Source: Scleromitrula shiraiana (lineage: Eukaryota; Ascomycota; Leotiomycetes; Helotiales; Sclerotiniaceae). Taken from it: DNA of 64,000 nucleotides. The stretch's first letter is position 1. Every line of letters starts with the position of its first letter. The stretch spans positions 558,001 through 622,000 of the forward strand of contig JABELC010000011.1 of NCBI GenBank assembly GCA_028455995.1. Direction: 5' to 3'. A model generated the notes under the pieces. The model worked only from the letters and a program-made list of their open reading frames with translations, made no database searches and was not told where the DNA came from. A program made the position numbers and the translations under genes. Below are positions 11,807 through 23,686 of the stretch, in pieces.

Positions 11807-12625
11807 ATGACGACCACCACAACCACCTCATTCCCCTGCTCAATGTACGTATTGCCCTTTACCTCCTCACCATCTCTAGCCATTCCCATCCTCACCGCGG
11901 GGAACATAGTGGGGCACCACTTCTATCTTACACATACATCCCCAATCCCATTCCCATTCACAACATATCCCCTCATATCACAACACAACACAACAACACA
12001 ACATACCCCCCCCCCATAAAACCAACACACAAAACACAACCTCACCCAAGAATGACCCCATAAAACCAACACACAAAAACACAACCTCACTCAAGTACTC
12101 AAGCATGACATGATCCCATAACTAACCAACCAACCAACCCCAAAAAGAACCATCTCCCTCCCCCTCCCCACCCCCCGCCTCGCGCACGCCGCCCTCAAAG
12201 CCCTCTCCGTCGATAAAGAACTATCACCTTTAGTACGGCGAGAATTATCTATCGTTAAGGCCAAGACCGAGCGCAGCGAGGTCCAACGCAGCGAGGTCCA
12301 ACGCAGCGAGGTCCAACGCAGCGAGGTCCAACGCAGCGAGGTCCAACGCAGCGAGGTCCAGCAAAACGAGGTCAAGCAAAGCGAAGTCAAGCAAAGCGAA
12401 GCCGAAACCAAGATTCACGAGATCGAAGAGATAAATAACGGGACAGTATTACAAGCCATCTACAGGGCAAGCACAAACCGGATGTTGCGGGTGGCAGTGA
12501 ATGGGTTTATGGAGAGTTTGAGCGTGGTGTTGGGGGTGATGGAGGAGTTGGATGTTGATGTGTTGGGGGTGGGGGTGGAGGGGAGTGAAGGGGTGGAGGA
12601 TGTGGAGATTGGCATGTGTGGGTGA
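11807..12625 (+). CDS. PCC1: KEOPS/EKC complex subunit Pcc1, with an inserted RSEVQ repeat tract
   Basis: Two-exon gene, 11807-11844 and 12148-12625, giving 171 residues. The 303-bp intron has donor GTACGT, branch ACTAAC at about 12121-12126 and acceptor AG at 12146-12147, and the phase is correct. Exon 2 has no early ATG, so a simple ORF scan misses it. The protein begins with a short Thr run and FPCSITISLPLPTPRLA, then ALKALSVDKELSPLVRR. It ends with STNRMLRVAVNGFMESLSVV and VMEELDVDVL, the two halves of the Pcc1 fold. Pcc1 is the dimerising small subunit of the KEOPS/EKC complex needed for tRNA t6A37 formation and linked to telomere and transcription functions. Unusually, nine 15-bp units (12272-12406) encode RSEVQ-like repeats between the two halves, so the protein is longer than the usual 85-120 residues. 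Confidence 0.85.
12272..12406 (+). repeat. 15-bp coding minisatellite inside Pcc1
   Basis: Six near-identical copies of CGCAGCGAGGTCCAA (Arg-Ser-Glu-Val-Gln) are followed by three diverged copies coding QNEVK, QSEVK and QSEAE. The 15-bp unit keeps the reading frame. It predicts a charged helical or disordered insert. Confidence 0.9.
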
Positions 12626-13413
12626 GGTGGTTGGTTTATTGATTGCATGCAGATATGAGTGTTATATGTTATATGTATACGGGTAGAAATTACGGTTCGA
12701 TATGATGGCGGGATGAATGATTTAGGCGATGGGAAAGGAGGAGGCAGGAGGAGAAGAATTCAGGGAAGAAAGCGATTGGAAGAAAAGCAGGGGGTCTGAT
12801 GCGGAAGAAAGCTTTTATATCGACAGTACGTGGTAGTTATCTATCTAGCACCAAGTTGACTAGCTAGCTGAACATGAGGAGATCTCGAAGCAGGTGCTGC
12901 TACATCCTCAACAAACATAGCAGATCCAAGTATCGTATAAGAAAGAACTGATAGAAATATCAACAGCCATCATGTCCATATTATAATCACCAGTATTCTA
13001 TCTCTACCAATCTACATCTACAACCGACCAACTAACCATACATACACACCAGGAAAACATCCATAATCATCCATCAATTATTTATAAAAGTATATATATC
13101 TACAAAGCTAGCATATACCAGCCATCCGCCTCAACACGGCAAAAACGTATGATCATAATTCCAAGTGATATCAAATATTTACCTCCAACTCCGATTCCAC
13201 CAAGACAAGACATGATATAACATGATCATCATAAAAATTTCTAACTTTTCCTTCCAATCGATTGATCGTATGCATAGGTATCATCATCCATCCATCACCA
13301 TCCACCCAGCATCAACACCAAACTCCTGTCCCAAAATAACCATCCACAAGAAAATAAGTAAATAGAAAATAAGCATGCCTTCATCACCCCACGCAATCCC
13401 GATAATATCGCAA
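12626..13413. other. convergent intergenic region between Pcc1 and the bHLH gene
   Basis: Contains the 3' ends of two convergent genes and no supported gene. The ORFs on either strand are short and low in complexity. Confidence 0.5.
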
Positions 13414-15492
13414 TCAAGCCACCTTCCCCTCCAACAGCTTCTCCGCCTCCTCAGCCCGTTTATTAGCCACCGCAAGATCATTCTGCAACTGCTTAATATA
13501 ATCAATAGCCTGCTCCACCGTACTAGCCTTACTGTTAGCACTCTGTCCACTCTTCGCATTTCCCGCTTCATTGTCTCCACCCTCGCCACTACCGCTTTTA
13601 TCGGATGTTTCCTTGGATTGTCCTCGAGGTAGTAGAGTAGCGATTTCTAGAAGCGCGGCATTTATTCTATTTCGTCTCCCTTGCTCGGCGAGTTTGTGTG
13701 ATGTGCGTTTGGAGGATAGATTGGTGGATAGTTCGGATGGGTATGAGACACCCGGGAGATGTGTGCCCTCGAGGATGTTCTGATAGTTTGATTTTGAGGC
13801 GAGGAGGAGGGAAGCGGCTGCATCTTCGGTAGATATCGAATTACCAGGGAGTAGGGGCTTTATACTTGGTGAGATTTTTGGAAGAAGTGCTGGCGATGCG
13901 AGAACAGAGCTGCTGACTCTTTTCTTTGAACCACGTGCTGCAATTTGTGGTGTTTTGCGCGCTGGACCATTTGTCGCGTTCATTGCGTCTATCTGGGGGC
14001 TCTGACTAGCCGAAGCTGCGGAACCGGGATGTGCAAAGGCTGGAGATGGTAATGCTTGAAATCCAGGAGTCTTGAACTCTGTCGAGCTCAAAGTTGGCGT
14101 TGTTTGTTCATCAGACTGAGTATTGATTCGAGCCAATGAAGGCTTGGTCGAGGTTGCGGATTCTAGTAATGCAAATCCCTCTATAGAAGGATCATCAAGG
14201 TCCATATCCTGACTATTCGTGGCCTGATCAGCAGTTGGAGACTGAGTAAGTCTCATTAAGGAAGCTGGAGTTGCAGGTGATCCAAGAATGAGTGCCTTGG
14301 CTTTGACACTATCCACCTGTGCTGTAACATATGGCGATCTCCCAGCGGATTTTGGTAACGGGAGAGGCGGAGGCGCCATATCAGATAGATGCTCAGGAGA
14401 TATGGATCCATTTTCCGAGTGCTCTGTACTAGGCGCTGAGTTTGAATCTGTTTCTTTCAACTGGGGAGCCTGGGAATTCGATGGTTCAAGAATATCCCCC
14501 AAGGATTGTGCGCTCATGGATGTGCTTATACTCTTTTTACCTCGGCGTGGCTTGACTATTGGAGATGACCGAGGAGGTGCCCGAGAGTTGGCTCGAGGTT
14601 TTTGTATAGGCTTTCGGTTACTAGGTTTTCGGGAAGAAACCATGGAACTGGCTGGTGCGGAATGTGAATCCGTATTCATATCGATTGGTGAATTTGTTGA
14701 GCCAGAATGACGGTGTTCAAACATTGATTGGTGCTCGTTTTGTGCATGCAAAGCTGGTGAGCTCAATGGGCTGAAATACGCTCCAGGAACCGTGTATTCA
14801 GGAATATTGAATTGTGCTTCTAGAGGAGTAACAGCCGGTGATACTAATGGGGTGAAAGCCATCTAATTGTTCCAAGTTAGTATCCAACAAAACGTAGATG
14901 TCCAAATAGACTGTATAAGAACACCCATTTAGATCAATAAACTAACCTCTTGCTCCTTTTGCAAATGGTAGTTACCATATACAGATTGCTGAGTATCCAC
15001 TGGTGAATAAAATTGCTGATTGGCCCCATGCATTTCCATGCTAGAGGGCGTTGGCGGTATGATTCTGTTCTGGGAATAGAAGTTTCGCTGCTGTTCCAGT
15101 AATTGGCGTTGCTGTTGTTGAAGCCTCTGTTGTTGCAGATACTGAATTTGTGCATCTATATCATTCAGGCTGTCTGTAGACCCATGCGCATGTACGATTG
15201 GGGTTCCGAGTATAGCGGGATGGCTCGAGGTAGTTGTTAATGACGGCATATGTTCTTGAATTGTCCCATTATGCCCCACTCCATAACCATTGCCCATGCT
15301 CGTGTTTAAAGTATTGCTGTCATTCTGGTGAATCATCTGTGTGTCATGGACTTGATGTTGACTGAAATCGAAGTCAAATGGTAGATTGTCGCCCAAATTT
15401 GCCAATTCCATATCGATAAATTGAAAATCGTCATGCGATGGGTTCGATAAGGTAGGATCTTGTGGATTCCAACCTCCAGTAGAGTCCATCAT
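13414..15492 (-). CDS. bHLH transcription factor of the Pho4/NUC-1/PalcA type
   Basis: Predicted 664-residue protein from minus-strand exons 15492-14947 and 14862-13414; the 84-bp intron has donor GTTAGT, branch TACTAAC and acceptor TTAG, phase 0. The bHLH domain lies near the C-terminus (about residues 562-655). Its basic region HKLAEQGRRNRI carries the His-Glu-Arg triad that reads CACGTG-type E-boxes. The loop is long (about residues 590-620, Gly/Ser/Asn-rich), and helix 2 is TVEQAIDYIKQLQ, merging into a short leucine-zipper-like end. The N-terminal half is Gln-rich (runs of Q around residue 120) and acidic near the start, typical of activation regions. This domain layout matches the fungal phosphate-starvation activators NUC-1 and PalcA/PhoD. 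A role in phosphate acquisition is inferred from the family. The start ATG-ATG at 15492 is the first in the frame. Confidence 0.85.
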
Positions 15493-17900
15493 TGCTATTA
15501 ATGTTGAGAATCTCGGACGATTGCTATGTCTTCTTGATCGCTAAAGTGACGTTTGCCGAGACAAGTGAGGGGCACAGCCTAGAGATTCTTCTCAGAGCAA
15601 TGCACCGTAAATTGATGTTTTCGAGGAGATATGGGACCTTTTTTTTTTGGGATCAATCCATAACCTTGGGTCAGTAGAGAAGACTAGTTGATCCGTTTGT
15701 GCGACTGAAGATTGCAATGGGAGATGTTCGGATGAGAAGAATGGAGGTGAAATCGATTGCGACAAAGATTTGTGGGTATCCGCAATCATTCAAGAACAGA
15801 TGTTTCGTTGAACGAAAGAACAAAACAGAGACCAATTAGATTTCAGTCCGTTATTTAAATGCGATTCGAAGGATAATATTGGAATTGTTTGAAAGTACTC
15901 CAACTTCATTCAAATTGCGCCCTTATTATTTTATTTGACGGCTTTTCCCCAAAAATCTTGCAGGCGGTATCGTTCCTTATCCTTATCGTATTGGATGGAT
16001 TGGATAATGAAGAAGTTGTGAGGTAAGTGATGAACTTTTACCTAAATGGTTATTAATGATTGTCGAATGTATTTGACAAACAGAATAAATTACCAGACAA
16101 CAACCAACAAGTGAATGGTTTGAAAGAAAACACTTTTTTTTTTTTTCTGTTGAAAATAGAATTTGGTTAAGTTAGAGTGTCCGGGTGTTCGAGATGTTCA
16201 TGGATGGGATGAATGGCCGATCGGTAGTAGTCTCGTTTCTTTCAAGTTAGTTAAAACTTGAGGTACCACCAATACTATATAGACTCAAGCGATATTACGA
16301 CTGTAGATGCATTCAGAAAATCCGGTAAAGTAGAAGAGGGGGAAGGAAAAGTGGGTGATATGAGAGTGAGTGAGAGTGAGTGAGAGAAAGAGAGAGAAAG
16401 AGATAGAGAGAGAGAGAGAGTATGTGGAAAGAACCATTTGGTACGATTGCGGAATTTGAGAAGGTATTTTTTTTGGTTGTTTGAAAGTATCGGTATGAAT
16501 AAATCGTACTACAAATTGAATCAAAGATCCCAAATTCTAAATCCTCCCAACCTTCCCAATAAATTATAATTCATTACGAGTAGAACTTCCAAATATTTAT
16601 CATGTAGAACTATTAGGAGGAAGCCGTCTTAGCTGAAAGCCCACGCCCACCTTGCTTGCCCACTACTGTAGCATTTTCTAGCTCCAATTTGTTTGGAAAG
16701 AAGCCCTGAAGATCAACAAACCTTGGCTTTACCTCTGATCTTATTTAATATATCATCATTGAAGAGTAAGCACAATCATCGGGTGAGTTCAATATATCTC
16801 CATGTCATGTCAGTCAGCTGCACCATTCATTGAATAGTCTTGTTTGTTTTTGAGACAACCCATCATCCATCAGAATGACTAGCAATTTTGTGATGTTACT
16901 CTCCCCTCCCAGGCTTGTGTTCCCCTAGAAACTAAGTAAAAGATATTAACCCCCACACGGGCAGCCATAGAATTTTAGACCAGTTAAAAGTCGTCTTTGA
17001 AGCGGGAAATCCTACAAATGGGGGAAAATTTACCACAGGCCTTGGAAGATTGGGAGATTGGGAGTATATCCTCATTATGGATCGATGCTTCTACCAGGAG
17101 TTGCGAGAGTTCATGAACCATCCTTTAATTGAAGAAGAACTGAACACCCATTCTTTCTTGTTCAGTATTGAACGATCAAGATCATGATATTATATTGCTC
17201 AACTTGATGATTAGCAGCTACGGTATTTCATGAATTAAATAGCCGTTATACTATCAAAATACACACATGTTTGAATATGCATATTGTAGTGGAGGTGGCT
17301 CTGGAATTACTATACCCAATGGGACTCCCGGACTTGAAAATTCAGATATACGTTCATGGGAATGGGAATGGGAATGGGGTCATATACTACGCCGTTTAAT
17401 CTATACAGAAGAACCCACTATCGACTATGTAGGTATAAATAAAATTTGAGCCGGTTATCATCGGGAGAATATATATTACCAGTTACTCAAGTCCAGATCT
17501 CTCACGTTGAACAAGATGTTGTACACATCGGGAGTTTGCAGATTCCATGCAAGTTGCATGGCAATCAGTACAACCACAAGCATCAGGAAAATATTAATAA
17601 AATGGGCCCGTGCTCATGACAACTTCATACTCATACTTACTATCAAACAGTTGGTTACAATGGCCATGACAAAATACCAACCTATTTGACTGAATTCATA
17701 AGCGGATTCGAAACTCGAGTTGTGGATCCTATAAGAGGCCTGGTGATGTGAGATATGAAAGCATTGTCAACAATGACCGTGGAAGTCATTCAAAAGAATA
17801 TTTGCTGATCCCAACTTGAACTAGAAATATCATTTGAATAGCCCTCTACTGACCCCATTTCAGATCTTGTCCTTGAACATTACCATAGTATTTCCTATTG
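15493..17900. other. upstream region of the bHLH gene and gene-poor stretch
   Basis: No supported gene. Up to about 16.3 kb it probably holds the promoter and leader of the bHLH gene. A poly-T run lies near 16134-16146 and a purine repeat at 16361-16420. Short ORFs between 17.2 and 17.7 kb show no family resemblance. Confidence 0.45.
16361..16420. repeat. purine-rich GTGA/GA repeat
   Basis: GAGTGAGT units pass into GAGA units. The minus-strand ORF through it codes a Ser/Leu/Phe simple repeat and is not taken as a gene. Confidence 0.85.
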
Positions 17901-18784
17901 CAACGACCGCGCTCATGGCATTAGTACTTGTTGCGCGCACAATATCAAAGACGACTTTACTTTAACCCAACTCTTTCCCAAACCAATTTTGCAACTCCAC
18001 AGCCAGCATCAAATTCTCAGGCTATGCATGCAAATGCTTACCGATACCAATACCCCTGGGCGGAATAGCCAGATCTATAGCGATTTGGATCACCAACGCC
18101 ATCAAAACAACATCTCTAGCTTCGGCAAAAGACTTTGTAGCTCGCAGCTCCGTAGCAAAATCTACCATTCCAAGCCTTTCATCTGGTAATGAAGTACGAA
18201 TCAATCCGATCTGTGCAAGGGGATTGGAGATAGGAATCTGGGTCCATCTGGGAGCCTCTAGGTCCCGCGATTTCATTCGTGTTCGCGTCATGGGATGAAT
18301 GATAGGTAAGGCTTTTAAGGACGAGAGCTACTCGTCTGGATTGAAAGAATAATCTAGGAGCATCAGATACCGTTGCTCTTTAATTGGAGCCATGTTTACC
18401 AAGTGCTCTCTATATCCGAAGATCTCGCGATCCTCGCTGACAATTTCTATACAACCATGACAACAAGTAGAAGTGAATTTGATTTTTGCCCTGGGATAGC
18501 CAATGGAAATAGGAGGCATCTTGGAATATATGTCCTGCTACGTGGCTCGATTATCTTACCAATCCATCAATGTCTGAAATAGAAGACAGCCTTGGAGGTT
18601 GATGAGGAAAGAAGATATCTATGGGAAGTAGGCTGTGAATATTGTGGACCTCGGATGCACATGCTATGAGCTGTTTTTTACCAGAAAGATTGATACACAA
18701 CGAAATTGTGTCCTCGGCTAAAAGGGATATGATCTTCCAATTTCCTAGTTGTCCATTCATATAGATGATCATATTGGAATTCAT
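17860..18784 (-). pseudogene. unrecognised broken minus-strand coding remnant (tentative)
   Basis: Three successive minus-strand reading frames look protein-like but do not join into one clean gene: 18784-18551, 18519-18328 and 18291-18022. The last contains PLAQIGLIRTSLPDERLG and RDVVLMALVIQIAIDLAIPP. A further stretch ending at about 17873 reads RATSTNAMSAVVAIGNTM. The composition (long hydrophobic stretch, few low-complexity runs) is more gene-like than that of neighbouring intergenic DNA. I do not recognise the family. It sits next to two clear pseudogenes, so decay is plausible, but a multi-exon working gene is not excluded. Confidence 0.25.
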
Positions 18785-18931
18785 TGCAAAGCTTGCAAAT
18801 TATACCTTATTCTTGCATTAAAAGACAGCGCCATGTTTCCAATCACAGGGTATTTATAAGAATAATTTCATTTTCTCTTAAGAACAAAATATTAGGTTTC
18901 TATACCACAAGTCAAAGTTGACACTTTCATA

Positions 18932-21064
18932 ATGTCGAGCCCAGAATTAGATGTCTCTCAAGCGATTAAGGGCCCAGCTACTTCAGAATCGAATTTTACC
19001 TCACTCCCTACACCCTCAAAGAGCATGTATATTGTAGTAGATGAATCCAATAGTGGACAACTAGAGAAGTCTCGAAATCAACTGATATCGAAGTCCCGAT
19101 TGAAACTGATAGGCCACCCTTTGTATATTTGAAGGGTCTAAGACTTCACCTAATCACAGCAGCGTTTGGAATCTTTCTAATATCTGTATGTAGTCTCGGT
19201 CAATTTACTGACTTTTTTTCTCATCTAGGATTTGCATGTCACTATTCCTCACGAACCTTGAGATCCCAATTGTTACGACTTCGTTGATATCTATCACAAA
19301 TGACTTGCATAACTTCAGTCAGGATAACTGGATTATATCTGGATATATGCTTGGATATGTCAGTAAGTCGTATTTTCTCGCTAGTACAAACATCATTCAA
19401 ATGCTTAGGCGTATCTATATAGATATGCTCATCATCTGGGCAAAACTCAGTGATGTATTTGGGAAGAAGTCTTTCGCTATTGCATCTATCACCTTATTCA
19501 CAATATTCTCCGGGGTATGCAGAGCATCTCAAACTATGACACAACTGCAAGTAGATCAATTCTTCCAAATCATAATAGCATGTGTAGGCTAATAGAGCCG
19601 GTGACCCAGAATCATGTTTCGCGTATTCCAAGGATTGGGGGGTGGCGGAAACTTCGCTTTAGGTTCTATTATATTTGTTGAGCCCGTTCCCAAGGAGTCA
19701 TATCCCGAATACACGGGTATGGTCTCGGCTGTATTCTCGCTATCGTTGTTACTAGGTTCAATATTTGGAGGAGCTTTGAATGGTTCTGGAAAATGGAGGT
19801 GGATATTTTTATTAAAGCAAGCTTGCAATTCTATCTTTTCAAACTCGGTTGTCCAGAAAGCCTAATCATCTAATCGGATTCAAAAGTGTTCCTTTGGGTA
19901 CTCTTTCGGCTCTAGCAATGCTCTTTTGTCTTCCGTCGAATTTCCCATATCAGGGTCAGGGCAAAACTCCCCACCAAAGTGTCAGAGTTTTACTCTCCAA
20001 GGAGATTTTCAGAAGAGTAGACTTCCTCGGCGCATTCTCGTTGCTTCAACCTTGCTAGTTGCTGCCTTGCAAGAAGCAGGACAAGAATATGCTTGAAACT
20101 CAGCATTCAATATTTCTTTGTTGACAATACCCGGTGTTGCATGGATTGTATTCATTGTATGGGAAAGGATGGTAACCTTAAGATCCAGTGTCACGGAGCC
20201 AGTATTTCCTTGGAGATTGATGACCAGCCGGATTTGGGTTGGGATGACTCTGTAAGAAGAACCCACATTTTAATACATGCATAAATACCAATGTTATTCT
20301 ACTCACTTGCTAGAAACGCATTGCTACTAGGAGCCCCATGGTTTGTCACCATATTCCAATTCCCCGGCGATTTCAAGTTGTCGACAACGCATCTGCTCTT
20401 AGTGCTGGAATACGTCTTGTTCCATTCACTGCTTCTGCACCAGTTGGGTCAATAGTTTCTGCAGCATTGGCTGGAAAGGCCAAGATTCCTCCGGTTTACT
20501 TAGTCCTAACTGCATCCGCGCTACAGGTAGTTGGTTTTGCACTCCTATCTACGTTACTCATTTCAGATACTGCATCGTCTGCACAATATGGGTATCAGGT
20601 TATTGCAGGCTTTGGAGTTGGTATCAACATTTCGGCTTTGATCCTCATGACGCCTTATTCAATTGCTGAGACTCGCGGCCAAGGTCAGTACTTAAGTCCA
20701 TATATCTATCATGAATAATTAGCCAATGAAGTAATCCTGCTCAAGCTGTGGCACTGAGTTGCGTAACCCGATTCCGTAGTATGGGCGGCGCTATCGGCCT
20801 TGCCGTTGTCACCGCCGCCTATAAGGGCTACGTGCTTTCTCGATTCGACGTGCTCCTGACACCAGAACAGCGAGAGATGGTGTTGCAGTTCGCTAGTGCT
20901 ATCCAATCATCAACTTCTGCACTCCAGCGTCAGATTAGAGAAGTCTTTGCTAGAGGTTATAACTTGCAGTTCATAATCTTGATCGATTTTGCGGCAGCTC
21001 AGATTCCATCATCGATGCTTATGTGGCAGAAGAAACGGATTGTAGTTTATCAAGTTCATTGATG
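18932..21064 (+). pseudogene. MFS transporter (DHA2, 14-TM drug:H+ antiporter type), disrupted
   Basis: Conserved pieces of one MFS transporter occur in order but in different frames. They are an N-terminal leader (18932), GLRLHLITAAFGIFLI, FLTNLEIPIVTTSL (19236), IIWAKLSDVFGKKSFAIAS, FRVFQGLGGGGNFALGSI (19614), WRWIFLL, LGTLSALAMLFCLPSNFP and TLLVAALQEAGQEYA. The 3' part gives FQVVDNASALSAGIRLVPF (20.37 kb), GFGVGINISALILMTPYS and SMGGAIGLAVVTAAYKG (20.77 kb). Some frame changes are introns, such as GTCAGT...AAG near 20685-20745. Others are not: a shift near 19080, another near 20365 between VTIFQFP and RFQVV, and an in-frame TGA at 20094-20096 after QEYA where the family has a residue such as Trp. 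Family members export toxins or siderophores at the plasma membrane. I read this copy as non-functional. Confidence 0.75.
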
Positions 21065-21672
21065 TTGTGCCGGGGGGGGGGAGGAGATAATTTGTTCAAC
21101 ACCGTTTAGTTGAACAATCTAGATATCATAATGCTTAATATAATGTTAATAACTATGATATTCAAGTATTCAACTTAATGTTGCTATGCGTTAAAACACA
21201 CATACTTAGATCTCATTGCGGTGATTGCTAAGTGCAATGATGAGTTCAACTCACTGTGGATAGCTATGGTAAGCTGATAGGAATATCAGCAAGAATATCA
21301 AAGACAGATCTATCGAACAACCAGCCCACCCCATTATCCAACCCTTCTCACATGCCATATATCTACCTACCTAGGTCCTCATTGCACTCCACGTGTCTCC
21401 CATAAGCACGCACACACATCTCTCGGACGAGTAACCTATTAGTGAATAGAAAACACCAGCCAATTCCCAACCAACTGCACCGCAGTGAGCAAGTAACCCC
21501 ACTAATGATAATACCAAACATAAGCTCATTAACAACCAACATAGCCTTGCTGCTAGCTTTGGAACTTTCACGTTGGCATATAAATTCACATCTACCTTTC
21601 TAGAAACCAGACTTAAGTACAACTTACCTTCTACTTTCTCACACAAGATCAAACACAAATACATACATCAAA
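21065..21672. other. intergenic region between the two pseudogenes
   Basis: About 0.6 kb with no supported gene; AT-rich with a G run at 21072-21080. Confidence 0.5.
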
Positions 21673-22476
21673 ATGTTTATCTCAAATATCACAGGAGTAG
21701 GCCTGATTACCGGTGTAGGCCTGATTACCGGTGTAAGTCCCCCCCCCTTTATTCAACCCTCACATCCTCTAACCCATCCAGGGAGCCGCAGAAATCGGCC
21801 GCAAAACCGGCTATGCCTTTGCAGAAGCCGGTCCCTCCGGCGTTATTTTTGCAGATCTAAATCCATCAGAAGCTACCGTCTCCGCCGAGAAAAAGTAAAG
21901 CCTTCGCTCCTAATCCCAAGTATCGTGCCGTTGCTATCGCTGTCGATATCAAGACAAGGACAATCAATGCTCAAGCGATGGTAGATTTCGCAATTAAGGA
22001 ATTCGGAAAAATCGATTACCGCGTCAACAGCGCCGGTCTATGTACCCACCCCTTCTATATCCCCAATCTCCATCCCCATCTCATTCTCCCGGCTTTCATC
22101 CACACATCAACTTTACTAGCCCCCTCGCTCCCTGCAAAAAGGTAGGCGCGACCTCCCTTGCCCCAACAACCGACATCGACATCGACATCGATATCTCCAC
22201 TTTCGGTTCATATCTAAAGCATTGGATAACGCCGAACACTAAATCCGCGTCAACGCGCTCTGTCCGACTTAGGTAGCGACGCCGATGCTGGAGCGAAGTC
22301 TAACGCGTTGGAAGGGCTTGGAATAAGTTATTCGCAAGGCTTCTCCGGCCGACAGATCTGCTGCGCCAGAGGAGGTGGCGAATGTGGCGGTCTTTTTGTG
22401 TAGGCCATCGTCTGCTTATGTTAATGGGACGGGCTTGTTGATTGATGCGGGGATGATGGTAACGACGCATATATAG
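21673..22476 (+). pseudogene. short-chain dehydrogenase/reductase (SDR), truncated and disrupted
   Basis: The reading starts MFISNITGVGLITG and continues after an intron (GTAAGT...CCAG, about 21733-21780) with GAAEIGRKTGYAFAEAG and VIFADLNPSEAT, an NAD(P)-binding Rossmann start. The glycine motif is altered (GAAEIGR instead of GAASGIGR). Then come AVDIKTRTINAQAMVDFAIK and VNSAGL. The end is clear: RVNALCPT, VATPMLE, APEEVANVAVFLCRPSSAYV and NGTGLLIDAGMM. Damage seen: a one-base insertion in an A run near 21895; in-frame stops TAA at 22240, TAG at 22270 and TAA at 22324; and loss of most of the middle including the catalytic Ser-Tyr-x-x-x-Lys segment. An 18-bp direct duplication at 21697-21732 doubles VGLITG. 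Confidence 0.78.
21697..21732 (+). repeat. 18-bp tandem duplication in the SDR pseudogene
   Basis: Two exact copies of GTAGGCCTGATTACCGGT (21697-21714 and 21715-21732), in frame, followed directly by the intron donor GTAAGT. Confidence 0.95.
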
Positions 22477-23686
22477 GATTTTGGGTTTTGGGATGGAAGT
22501 GATGAAATGGGAATGGGAATGGAATTTGTGGTTGGTTGGTTTTATAGTGGTTTTATCTAATCTTGATGGCATATCTAGGTGAAATTCTTTTTTGAGGACT
22601 TCTGATATATTTCTGGATGATGTGATAACTGGTCATCAAATTTCTTTCTTGTAAATTTGATACAGAGTAACAAAGACAGTCAGATAGTTGAATACAACCT
22701 CAGTGCAGATACATGCAATGGCGAACTACCAAATTGACCAAGTTTTCAAGACAAAGTGCCGAGTAATTAGCTTCATACAGCCGTGTTGAATGATTTTCCA
22801 ACTTCCCAGCTTGTGTAGACCAGATAAAATACAGGTTCTTATTTAAGCAGAGTTCTTGAATTGTAATATTGTTAGATCTCTGCTTGAGATATAGGAATCC
22901 GAGTAATAGTATGTGAAATTGTAGATAAACTGAACAGACAACTTAGAACATCATCAGCTCGCAGCACTTGCGGGAAAAGCAATAGATATCTGCCCGTAAA
23001 GCATTTCCTTCCTTTCAGTGTTCGAAAATTACATCTATAAAGCAAGGGATACTCAAAGTACTATCAAAAGCATAGGAGCCAGCGAGCAAGCACCAAGTTA
23101 TATATTTTCGCAAAAATGTGACAAAAGCTAGATTCTTGACTTTAGGCGAAAAGAGACCGGCATCATGCCATGAGACCGTCAATTATTTGATTGAGACCGG
23201 CCCAATTTTTTAGATATGCAAAAAAGGTAGTAGAATCGGTACTTGAGACGAGAAGGTCGAGAAGTCAAGTTTTGATGTGGAATATTGGTCTATTTTCAGG
23301 GGTGCAATTGAATTCGGTAAAGTAGTGAGTAAATCAATTGATATATTGCATTTCATGTAACGCCACGAGAGAAACCAATAAGACCGTAATTTAAAAGTTG
23401 AAAGAGAAGTTAATATTGCATGGGATGGTGACTTTTCATATTAACATTGATCAAGAAGAACATGAACAAACATTTCATTCGTATAAAGCTTTACTATTCC
23501 ATCTATGCATATGCACCATATGAGCCTGACAGGTGGTTCAAAATACCTTAACTATCAACCTCAAAAATCAATGCCAATGCTTTTAGCAACTCCGACCCCC
23601 TACACAATCGTAAAGGACAAGGAAGGACAAGGGAAGGGATTTTTTCTTTTCGTTTTTCAAATGGTTTACTCAATGATTAAATCTCC
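22477..23686. other. intergenic region 3' of eIF3b
   Basis: AT-rich, no supported gene. The motif GAGACCG occurs three times between 23150 and 23210. Probably contains the 3' UTR of the minus-strand eIF3b gene at its right end. Confidence 0.5.

Noticed and set aside
12091..12411. Minus-strand ORF of 106 residues with repeated RWTSL
   Set aside because: It is the antisense shadow of the RSEVQ minisatellite in Pcc1.
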